Made by a program: the position numbers and the translations under genes
Assembly: GCA_945871915.1 (NCBI GenBank)
Contig: CAMBXO010000012.1
Location: 1 to 64,000 of the forward strand
From: Singulisphaera sp. GP187
Lineage (GTDB): Bacteria > Planctomycetota > Phycisphaerae > Phycisphaerales > SM1A02
Direction of reading: 5' to 3'
DNA: 64,000 nt
The notes under the pieces: generated by a model
Database searches by the model: none
Seen by the model: the letters and a program-made list of their open reading frames with translations, nothing else
Told to the model about the DNA's origin: nothing
Shown: positions 7,452 through 13,706 of the stretch, in pieces
Numbering within the stretch: the stretch's first letter is position 1
Layout: each line of letters begins with the position of its first letter

Positions 7452-8558
7452 ATGCCCCAGCGCCCCGAGACCAATTTCCAGAAGAACATGCTGCGCAAGC
7501 TCAAGGCTGCTGGTTCGCCATGGCCATCGCAGGTCGAACTGGCCATCGAACCGTGGATCCGGCGCGGAGCCTCGTCGCATTCCACCAATGGTGCCAACAA
7601 CGGTCAGCCGGACTTTCGCGTGCGCCTTGGCTGGAAGCGTGGTCGCTTTGAATTTGTCGCCGAGGCTAGGAATCGCAGCACCCCCAGCGTTCTGGCAACC
7701 GCCGTGCAACAGGCCAAGCAGTACGCGGAGCAAGTCGGCCTGCCGCCGATGGTCATCGTGCCCTTCCTTGATGATGCCCGAATGGATCGACTTGCCGAAG
7801 CGGAAGTCTCCGGTCTTGATCTCTCTGGCAATGGAATCGTCATGGTGCCAGGGCGTCTCCTTCTGCGTCGCTCCGGCAACAGCAATCGGTTTCCGGAATC
7901 ACAACCGATGCGGTTCGCGTATCGCGGCGCCACATCGATTGTCCCTCGCGTCTTTCTCTGTAGGCCGCGATTTGAATCGGTCAGTGACATCAAGAACGAA
8001 ATCGAAGCCCGAGGCGGCGACGTGGCACTCTCCACGGTGTCCAAGGCGCTCGCTCGCATGATGGATGATGTGCTGATCGATCGAGGCGGAAGACAGATCA
8101 CCCTGCTGCAGCCTGATGCCTTGCTCGACAAACTTGCTGAGAACTTTCGCCCATCGAGGCGCCTTCAATCAATCTCACTCAAGTGTTCCCTCTCGCTTGC
8201 GGAGATTTTCACAAAGGTCGCCCGCAATCGTGCAAGGCCACGCATGGTGCTTTCAGGGGCATCATCTCAAAACCGCTACGCCGCCGGTCTTCGCTCCGAT
8301 GAACCGCTGGTGTACTGCGATGACCTCGCCGCGGTCTGTACCTCGCTTGGCAAAGCGTGCAAGGAGAGTGCACGATTCGCTGATCTCACCGTCGTTGCCA
8401 CTGATGATCGCACGCCGTTCTTCGATGCTCGCCCGGACGCATCGGGCAGTCTCCTCGCTTCGCCCGTGCAGGCGTATCTTGAAACGGCCGTTGGTGACAA
8501 ACGCGACCGCGAGATTGCGCAAGCCATCCGCAAGCGAATTCTGCGCGACTTGAAGTAG
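7452..8558 (+). CDS. AbiEi-like antitoxin with N-terminal nuclease-like domain (system 2)
   Basis: 368 residues. Residues 1-135 form an alpha/beta domain resembling restriction-endonuclease folds (QPDFRVRLGWKRGRFEFVAEARN, then an FVAEARN-type acidic strand), as seen in the longer AbiEi family antitoxins. PGRLLLRRSG near 138 leads to a winged helix at about 180-235 (SDIKNEIEARGGDVALSTVSKALARM, then VLIDRGGRQITLLQPDALLDKLA). The C-terminal part has VLSGASSQNRYAAG and SPVQAYLETAVGDKRDREIAQAIR, the family signature for substrate-like sensing regions. By family it should repress transcription and counter the nucleotidyltransferase encoded 13 bp downstream. It is unrelated in length and domain layout to the system 1 antitoxin. 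Start chosen as the ATG eight bases after the TATACT box. Confidence 0.75.
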   Translation: MPQRPETNFQKNMLRKLKAAGSPWPSQVELAIEPWIRRGASSHSTNGANNGQPDFRVRLGWKRGRFEFVAEARNRSTPSVLATAVQQAKQYAEQVGLPPMVIVPFLDDARMDRLAEAEVSGLDLSGNGIVMVPGRLLLRRSGNSNRFPESQPMRFAYRGATSIVPRVFLCRPRFESVSDIKNEIEARGGDVALSTVSKALARMMDDVLIDRGGRQITLLQPDALLDKLAENFRPSRRLQSISLKCSLSLAEIFTKVARNRARPRMVLSGASSQNRYAAGLRSDEPLVYCDDLAAVCTSLGKACKESARFADLTVVATDDRTPFFDARPDASGSLLASPVQAYLETAVGDKRDREIAQAIRKRILRDLK

Positions 8559-8571
8559 CGTTCACACTGCA

Positions 8572-9426
8572 ATGCTGACCGACCCGCTTACAACAACCGT
8601 GCTGGACTTGGACTCCGCTCTTGGCGGGCATGCGGACATTCTGATTGCGGGAGGGTTTGGTCTCTATCTCAAGCAATGGCATCTTGAAGCGTCGCGTGCT
8701 CGCACGCTTCTGCCGTTTGATCGCTGGCCTCGGGCACGCACCACGCAGGACATCGACCTATTTCTCCGCGCCGAGATCGTGGCGAATGCGGAAATGATGT
8801 CGAAGTACCGCTGCGCCTTGGATCGCCTTGGGTTCACGGTGGAACCGAACGCCAAGTGGCTCAAGTTCAAGCGATTGGTCAACAGTCACGATGTGATCGT
8901 TGATGTGATGGTTGGTCCGATGGGTGACATGGCCGATGCAACCGAACGGACCGCGTTTCGTGTGAAGCCCAAGGGCTCTTCGGGCCTGCATGCCAGGGCA
9001 ACCGATGATGCTCTAGGCGTCGAGCATGAGCCGGTGCGTATACCAGTCACCGGAACTCGATCGAATGGTGTCTCGCACTCCTGCAACATTCTTGTAGCGC
9101 AAACATTCCCGTTTGCACTCATGAAACTTGGCGCCATGCAGGATCGGATCCACGACACCAACAAGGACGAAGGGCGGCACCACGCTCTTGATCTCTATCG
9201 CATTGTGGCCATGCAGACCGAATCTGAAGATGCGATCGCTGGCAAGCTGGCTGCTCTTCACGCTGGCGACCGCAGAGTGGCAAACGCGATGAAGGTCATT
9301 GATCAATATCTGAAGCCGACTGATGGACTTGGACGGATCCGGCTACGCGAACATCCGCTTTGCCCACCGGACGCGGATCTTGATTGGCTATCGCGCGAAC
9401 TCAGTCGCCTGTTGCAGCCTCGCTGA
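8572..9426 (+). CDS. AbiEii-like nucleotidyltransferase toxin (system 2)
   Basis: 284 residues. The nucleotidyltransferase signature is complete: LIAGGFGLYL (GG at 27-28) followed by RTTQDIDLFL with the DID metal-binding pair at 60-62, and a third acidic strand candidate HDVIVDVMVG near 105. FPFALMKLGAMQDR near 182 corresponds to the K-containing helix of AbiEii proteins, followed by HALDLYRIVAMQ. It probably transfers nucleotides to an RNA or protein target in the cytoplasm and causes growth arrest when free of the antitoxin; the target is unknown. It follows the antitoxin by 13 bases in the same direction, so they form one operon. Sequence similarity to the system 1 toxin is limited to the catalytic motifs as far as I can see. 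Confidence 0.78.
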   Translation: MLTDPLTTTVLDLDSALGGHADILIAGGFGLYLKQWHLEASRARTLLPFDRWPRARTTQDIDLFLRAEIVANAEMMSKYRCALDRLGFTVEPNAKWLKFKRLVNSHDVIVDVMVGPMGDMADATERTAFRVKPKGSSGLHARATDDALGVEHEPVRIPVTGTRSNGVSHSCNILVAQTFPFALMKLGAMQDRIHDTNKDEGRHHALDLYRIVAMQTESEDAIAGKLAALHAGDRRVANAMKVIDQYLKPTDGLGRIRLREHPLCPPDADLDWLSRELSRLLQPR

Positions 9427-9494
9427 GTCGCACCTTGCAATCCATCCCGCACACGCAGCCGCCGATGTTTTTGTTGAGAGCGGTTTCTCTAGGC

Positions 9495-9584
9495 GGTGGA
9501 GCCGAGGTTCTGGTGTTTCGCCGGTGACGGAGCCGGGGTGCTGGTGTTTCGCCAGTGACGGAGCCGGGGTGCTGGTGTTTCGCC
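9495..9584 (+). repeat. Three 28-31-bp tandem units beside right repeat
   Basis: Units at 9495-9522 (divergent, 28 bp), 9523-9553 and 9554-9584 (31 bp each, nearly identical) contain GGAGCCGGGGTGCTGG and GTGTTTCGCC. A fourth unit starts at 9585 and merges into the right 154-bp repeat. A degenerate single unit precedes the left repeat near 7095-7120. The tandem expansion exists only on the right side. Confidence 0.85.
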
Positions 9585-9735
9585 AGTGACGGAGCCGGAA
9601 TTCAGGTTTCCCGCCTGCGGGAAACACGGAATTCCGGCTCCAATGAGAAACACGGAATTCCAGTTCCGCGCAAGTAAAAAGCACGGAACAAGGGTTTCCC
9701 GCAGAGCGGGGAACCCGAATTCCGTGCTTTATCGC
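9582..9735. repeat. 154-bp palindromic repeat, right copy
   Basis: Same orientation and length as the left copy at 7154-7307, with both nested hairpins preserved. The four differences fall together in the short spacer between the two hairpins (about 9666-9678), not in the stems, which suggests that the hairpin structures are under constraint or are the mobile unit. Confidence 0.9.
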
Positions 9736-9767
9736 TGGAAGAAAACAAAAATTCCTTGCTTGAGGCC

Positions 9768-9904
9768 CTAAGCCGGACGAAGACTTTGATCACCACCCCG
9801 ATACATGTCAGTACGCCAAGGGCGACTTTGACGCAAGCGGCACGATTGACAACGGCGATCTCGCCATCATGCTCTTGTTCTTTGGCGATGTCACGTGGCC
9901 GTAA
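9768..9904 (+). pseudogene. Dockerin-like C-terminal remnant of a secreted protein
   Basis: Starting after an in-frame TGA, the frame reads PKPDEDFDHHPDTCQY then AKGDFDASGTIDNGDLAIML and LFFGDVTWP to a TAA at 9902-9904. GDFDASGTIDNGDLAIML is a calcium-binding loop-helix of the dockerin type I-like tails common on planctomycete secreted proteins. Only about 45 codons remain and no start is available, so this is the broken 3' end of a larger gene. It lies 32 bases after the right palindromic repeat, so the repeat or cassette may have removed the rest. Confidence 0.65.
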
Positions 9905-9937
9905 AGATGTGTGCCACATCATGCCGATTGACTCCGC

Positions 9938-10306
9938 ATGCCATCCCCGCGATTTCCATCGATTGAGAAGTACCTTGCGTCGCTGGACCCCATCAAGGCC
10001 GCCACCATTCGCTCGGTTCTGGATTTGATCCTGTCCAAATTTCCAGAACTCCAATCCAAGATCTCGTGGAATGTGCCCACCATTCACCGCAATGGAAAAT
10101 ATGTGGCCGGCATTGCCGCTTATTCCAAACACCTCACCTTTGCACCGTGGAGCCCCACCATCATTGCGGATTTTCGGGTGCGACTGAAAAAGTATGTTGT
10201 CTTTCAGAACTGCTTTCAAATACCGGTCGATTGGAAACCTGATCGCAAACTGCTCACCGACCTCGTCAAGGCCAGACTGGCTGAATTAGATAGCCAGAGT
10301 GCGTAG
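9938..10306 (+). CDS. DUF1801 (YdhG-like) protein
   Basis: 122 residues. FPSIEKYLASLDPIKAATIRS and SKISWNVPTIHRNGKYVAGI, then AAYSKHLTFAPWS, follow the DUF1801 / YdhG-YjbR-like pattern: an N-terminal helical segment, then a small beta-sheet with a conserved W..P.....G. The family is small and cytoplasmic, sometimes compared with frataxin-like iron chaperones, but function is not settled. The ATG lies 33 bases after the dockerin-like remnant, which places this gene at the left boundary of the chromosomal-looking part of the window. It ends seven bases before the lipoprotein start used below, so the two may be co-transcribed. Confidence 0.7.
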   Translation: MPSPRFPSIEKYLASLDPIKAATIRSVLDLILSKFPELQSKISWNVPTIHRNGKYVAGIAAYSKHLTFAPWSPTIIADFRVRLKKYVVFQNCFQIPVDWKPDRKLLTDLVKARLAELDSQSA

Positions 10307-10316
10307 TCTTACCGCC

Positions 10317-10898
10317 ATGAAAGCTCTATCCGCCTCTCTGCTTGCGGCCCTGCTTCTGCTTCCGGCCCCGCTTCTGGTGTCATGCAATTCATCCGGCACC
10401 GCTGGCAATCAAGCCACCAACATCACGGGGCGAACCGGGGTGCTTCCGGGCCGCCGCTTGATTGCTCGCCTACGAAATGATTCAGCCAAGCCCCCCACCA
10501 CCACTCCGCAGGGAGCGCCGGTGGATCTGGTCATGCTGGATACCAGCACCACCACCACCGCACACGTGGGCGATGCACTGCATGTGGAATTGCACGCCAA
10601 CACCGGCACGGGATTTCAATGGATGTTTGTGGGTTGCGATGACCGCCCCACGGATGCTTCACTTTCTACCGCCAACGGGCCAGTGGTGCTCACACCGCTC
10701 TTTGACTTGAAAAAGGGCGAGGGCACGGTGCGACCCACCGATGCTGGCAAGCCTGGCGCACCCGCCCATTGGGTGTTTGAGTTCACCGCCGCACATGCGG
10801 GCACATCCACCATGCAATTTGTGCTGGTGCGTCCCTGGGAAAAGGGAACCAAGCCCGCCGATTCACGCACGCTTCAAGTTACGGTTTCGGGCAACTGA
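10317..10898 (+). CDS. Lipoprotein with chagasin-type (I42) inhibitor domain
   Basis: 193 residues from ATG 10317; a frame from 10299 overlaps the previous gene and is less likely. The signal is MKALSASLLAALLLLPAP followed by lipobox LVSC, so a lipid-anchored protein is predicted. The C-terminal 110 residues show the protease-inhibitor I42 pattern: GDALHVELHANTGTGFQW (the NPTTGY-like first loop as NTGTGF), a GxxG middle loop in PTDAGKPGAPAHWVFEFTA, and FVLVRPWEKG matching the R-P-W-E loop of chagasin. Known members inhibit papain-type cysteine proteases outside the cytoplasm. Residues 25-75 are a Thr/Pro-rich linker. No cysteine protease is seen in the window. Confidence 0.7.
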   Translation: MKALSASLLAALLLLPAPLLVSCNSSGTAGNQATNITGRTGVLPGRRLIARLRNDSAKPPTTTPQGAPVDLVMLDTSTTTTAHVGDALHVELHANTGTGFQWMFVGCDDRPTDASLSTANGPVVLTPLFDLKKGEGTVRPTDAGKPGAPAHWVFEFTAAHAGTSTMQFVLVRPWEKGTKPADSRTLQVTVSGN

Positions 10899-11005
10899 TT
10901 TCACGCGAGGGCGGCGAGCCGAGTGATGGCATGGTGTCAGCGTGCCATGATGCGAGGGTGCCATGATGGCGCGGTGTCATGGTGCAAGCGGCTAGCATTC
11001 TTCGC

Positions 11006-11599
11006 ATGCACGATCAAACTTCTATCCACATCCTTCATTTGCGCCGCAGTGTTCGGTGCCTTCAGGTCGCAGTCACCCTTCTTGGTGTGTTGCTAGTGCT
11101 GAGTTGGTTTCCGGGTAATGCATCACCGTCATTTGATGTGATCACCTGTCAGGGCTTGCGTGTGCTAGATGCTCACGGAACGATGCGTTTGGCCACCGCC
11201 ATCACACCCGGCGAGAGCACCTTTAGCCTGAACTGGTTTGACACCACCGGGCAAGTTCGAATCAGCGGAGCCACCACCGCCGATGGCAGCGCCTCGCTGT
11301 CACTCTTAGATACGCAGGGATTGAGTCGCATTTCAACCGAGACCGCACTCAATGGCAGCGCGCTGACGGTGTGGCGAAACGATGCCAACATTCCCAGATT
11401 GAGTGCGGGCACGCTGCAAGATGGGACGGCCTTACTGAAATGGCAGGACCCCGAGGGCATTCTTCGCATGGATGCGTCGGTAGACCCCGAGGGCTGGGCC
11501 GGGCTTCAGATTTTTGATCCAGAGGGCCACCCACGCATTACGGCTACCTGTGCGCCGGGCGATCGAGTAACGCTGCCAACGGTTGACCTTGGTAAGTAA
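11006..11599 (+). CDS. Membrane-anchored protein with six ~23-residue repeats
   Basis: 197 residues from ATG 11006 (MHDQTS), with an upstream alternative at 10979. One hydrophobic segment (VAVTLLGVLLVLSWFPG, about 22-38) is a signal anchor. The rest is about six units of 23-25 residues with consensus L..D..G..RI.......DGSA.L, for example WFDTTGQVRISGATTADGSA and LLDTQGLSRISTE. The regular G and DG turns suggest a beta-solenoid or beta-hairpin stack outside the cell. I know similar D-G-R repeat proteins from planctomycetes but no function. It is separated from the lipoprotein upstream by about 100 bases containing TGCCATGATG duplicates, and is convergent with the next gene. Confidence 0.6.
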   Translation: MHDQTSIHILHLRRSVRCLQVAVTLLGVLLVLSWFPGNASPSFDVITCQGLRVLDAHGTMRLATAITPGESTFSLNWFDTTGQVRISGATTADGSASLSLLDTQGLSRISTETALNGSALTVWRNDANIPRLSAGTLQDGTALLKWQDPEGILRMDASVDPEGWAGLQIFDPEGHPRITATCAPGDRVTLPTVDLGK

Positions 11600-11617
11600 A
11601 GAAGTGCGTCACTTCTT
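11599..11617. terminator. Possible bidirectional terminator hairpin
   Basis: AAGAAGTG-CGT-CACTTCTT forms an 8-bp stem with a three-base loop between convergent gene ends. It is followed by TCTTTG on the plus strand and preceded by TTACTTACC on the complementary side, so the T-tracts are weak. It includes the last codons of the minus-strand gene. Confidence 0.4.
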
Positions 11618-11992
11618 CTTTGAGCGATCGTCGTCGTCGTGATCGTTGTCATCGTCGTTGCGATCACCCTTGGGTCGGCCGTTCTTCTTACGGCTATCGA
11701 CTGAGCGATCCACTTCGGCAAATCGTTTACGCATCATCACGGCTCCCTGCATGGGGCCACCGTCATGGCCCATCATGGGGCCGCCATGCTGCGGCATGTC
11801 GTGCTTGTCGCCCGATTTGCCAATCATGACTCCAACAAAGAACACCGGCAGCACCACCACAATAGCGATCAGGCATTGGCGCGAGCAGCAGACTTTCTTT
11901 TCAAGGGATGCAAGGCGATCGCTGCAGCAGCAGGTGCCACACTTGTTTGAGGCTCCTGAGGTGCAACATGAAGCAGCGTTGGATTCGGTCAT
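11609..11992 (-). CDS. Small single-pass membrane protein, Cys-rich N-terminus
   Basis: 127 residues from the ATG at 11992, with AAGGAG seven bases upstream; the longer frame from 12055 is rejected. Residues 1-40 hold nine cysteines (CCTSGASNKCGTCCCSDR and VCCSRQC), residues 41-58 are one membrane helix (LIAIVVVLPVFFVGVMIG), then a His/Met-rich stretch (HDMPQHGGPMMGHDGGPM) and a strongly charged RKK/DDDD tail. Cys-rich plus His/Met-rich segments on opposite sides of one helix suggest metal binding, but no family is recognised. It is divergent from the methyltransferase gene, with 47 bases between them. Confidence 0.65.
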   Translation of the reverse strand: MTESNAASCCTSGASNKCGTCCCSDRLASLEKKVCCSRQCLIAIVVVLPVFFVGVMIGKSGDKHDMPQHGGPMMGHDGGPMQGAVMMRKRFAEVDRSVDSRKKNGRPKGDRNDDDNDHDDDDRSKKK

Positions 11993-12039
11993 GAGTGACT
12001 CCTTAGAAATGAGGCGAAGACGGCTCATGGTACGCCCGC

Positions 12040-12846
12040 ATGTGTCACGAAGCAATGCAAGACACGCCGTTCACCTACGCTTGTTCCGTGGACGCCAAAT
12101 CCAGTCAATCGCCCAATGCCTCACTCTTTACTTTGGAAAGCATGCAGTTCTTCGGTCGCGTTGCCAGCGACTATGAAGCCATGTTTGCCATTCGTCTTGC
12201 CGAGCTTTCGGGCAAGCATGTGCTGGACTGTCCGTCGGGGCCAAGTTCATTTGTAAGTGAAGCGAACGCCGTGGGTGTTCATGCGATCGGCGTCGACCCG
12301 CTGTATGACCAGCCTCTTGAAGTTCTTCTTCAGCGTGGCGCTGCCGATGTGGACTACACCATGGCACGCATGGGGGACAACTCCAGTGAATTTGGGGATG
12401 TCAATCTTCAGGCCTACGCGTCAAGCAAACTTCAGGCCATGATTCGCTTTGCACGCGGCTTTGAGCAAGGCAAAGCGAACGGTGTGTATCGCGCGGCGCA
12501 GTTGCCCAATCTTCCATTTGCGGATGGTGCATTTGATCTGGTGCTGTCGGGGCATTTGCTGTTGACGTACAGTTCACCGGAATCCGGCGGCATTCTGCCC
12601 AACTCAGACTTTTCGCTGGCGTGGCACGTGGAAGCCGTTATGGAATTGGTGCGAGTCTGTCGCGGCGAAGTGCGGCTGTACCCCACCACCACTCGATGGA
12701 AAACGCCTTGCCGTCATCCGTATGCTGAGGCCATTGCAGAGCATTGCACCAGCCGTGGCATGCGGGTTCGCTATGAACCAAGTTCTTTTGCTCGCGGCCA
12801 CCATGTCCATGACGCACTCAATGCCTGCATGGTGATCTCACGATGA
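12040..12846 (+). CDS. Class I SAM-dependent methyltransferase-like protein
   Basis: 268 residues (an ATG five codons in, at 12055, is also possible). KHVLDCPSGPSSFVSEA at about 58-74 is motif I of class I methyltransferases (D-x-P-x-G-P replacing DxGxGxG), IGVDPLYDQPLEVLLQRG holds the acidic motif II, and LPFADGAFDLVLSGHLLLTYS at about 158-178 is motif IV/V. The enzyme would use S-adenosylmethionine; the substrate is unknown. The C-terminal RYEPSSFARGHHVHDA resembles other planctomycete proteins annotated only as SAM methyltransferases. The stop overlaps the start of the SGNH hydrolase by four bases. Confidence 0.7.
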   Translation: MCHEAMQDTPFTYACSVDAKSSQSPNASLFTLESMQFFGRVASDYEAMFAIRLAELSGKHVLDCPSGPSSFVSEANAVGVHAIGVDPLYDQPLEVLLQRGAADVDYTMARMGDNSSEFGDVNLQAYASSKLQAMIRFARGFEQGKANGVYRAAQLPNLPFADGAFDLVLSGHLLLTYSSPESGGILPNSDFSLAWHVEAVMELVRVCRGEVRLYPTTTRWKTPCRHPYAEAIAEHCTSRGMRVRYEPSSFARGHHVHDALNACMVISR

Positions 12847-13697
12847 AGCATGTGCACCAATCTTGGTTGGCATGTGTTTTGTGTGGCGTGGTGTTGGCTC
12901 TGTGTCTTGGTGTTGCGCCACCTGATTCTGCTCCTGCACCTGCACCTGACTCTGTTGAAGCATCACTGCCGGAACTTCCCGCGGCCATGACTCCGGCAGC
13001 TCGCGAACAGGGTTGGGGCTCGCAGCGACAGGATGAAATGCTTGCTCGCGTTCGGCAGGGCAAGCCGCCTGTATCAATTGTTTTTATTGGCGACAGCATT
13101 ACGCAAGGCTGGGAAGACGCTGGTGCAGAAATTTGGAAGCGTGACTTTGCGCCACTGGGCGCGTTGCAACTGGGTGCGAGTGGCGATCGAACCGAACATG
13201 TTTTGTGGCGGCTGCGTGAAGCGCCGCTGACACCGCTTGAGCCGCGAGTCATTGTTCTGATGATCGGAACCAATAACACCGCCACCGGTCGAGACAGCGG
13301 CGAAGTGATTGTGCGAGCCATTCGTTTGATCGTGGAAACATTGAAACAGCAGTGCCCAGCCGCACACATTCTGGTGTTGGACATCCCTCCGCGAGGGTTG
13401 CAGATGAATCCTGTTCGAGGTGTGGTGGTGCAAATCAATCAGGCTCTTTCACAGTGCAACTGGCCGGCGAATGTGAAATTTTTGCAGGTGGGCGATCGGT
13501 TTGTTCGAGGCGACGGAAGTATTGATCCGGCCAACATGCCCGACGCTTTGCACTTTTCCACCAAGGGCTATGGCATGTGGAGTGATTCGATTCGCCCGGC
13601 GGTGGCGGCCATTCTTGCGCCACCGATCGTTGCACCTCCATTGCCTGCGCCCGCGTTGCCCGCACCTCCATTGCCTGCACCGACCTCCAGTCCGTAA
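12843..13697 (+). CDS. Secreted SGNH/GDSL hydrolase
   Basis: 284 residues. Signal peptide 1-25 (LACVLCGVVLALCLGVA). SGNH blocks are complete: FIGDSITQG with Ser85, LQLGASGD with Gly111, IGTNN with Asn144, and DALHF with Asp234/His237. This is the platelet-activating-factor acetylhydrolase-like arrangement; such enzymes remove acetyl or acyl groups from sugars or lipids outside the cytoplasm. The C-terminus (about 255-284) is a Pro/Ala-rich tail with a duplicated APPLPAP unit, probably a surface linker. The gene overlaps the methyltransferase (ATGA), and a serine-hydrolase-like gene follows after nine bases, so the three form one operon. Confidence 0.82.
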   Translation: MKHVHQSWLACVLCGVVLALCLGVAPPDSAPAPAPDSVEASLPELPAAMTPAAREQGWGSQRQDEMLARVRQGKPPVSIVFIGDSITQGWEDAGAEIWKRDFAPLGALQLGASGDRTEHVLWRLREAPLTPLEPRVIVLMIGTNNTATGRDSGEVIVRAIRLIVETLKQQCPAAHILVLDIPPRGLQMNPVRGVVVQINQALSQCNWPANVKFLQVGDRFVRGDGSIDPANMPDALHFSTKGYGMWSDSIRPAVAAILAPPIVAPPLPAPALPAPPLPAPTSSP

Positions 13698-13706
13698 GAT
13701 GCCAGC

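Larger units (their letters stand above)
7154..9735. mobile_element. Repeat-bounded cassette carrying AbiE system 2
   Basis: The stretch from the left to the right 154-bp direct repeat contains only the abiEi-like/abiEii-like pair. The repeats differ at four positions, so they are recent or kept alike by recombination. No transposase or recombinase gene lies inside, and I see no target-site duplication, so movement could only be passive (homologous recombination between repeats, or REP-like mobility in trans). The cassette view is inference; a composite assembled by repeat insertion on both sides is also possible. Confidence 0.35.

Noticed and set aside
7061-7651. Plus-strand open frame of 196 residues before AbiE system 2
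   Set aside because: Its translation is dominated by repeated NPEFRALS-type strings produced by the palindromic repeat; the real gene starts at 7452 in another frame.
10924-10984. Duplicated TGCCATGATG and GGTGTCA strings as a regulatory element
   Set aside because: Short, imperfect and near the start of a gene; could be chance in G/C/T-rich DNA.
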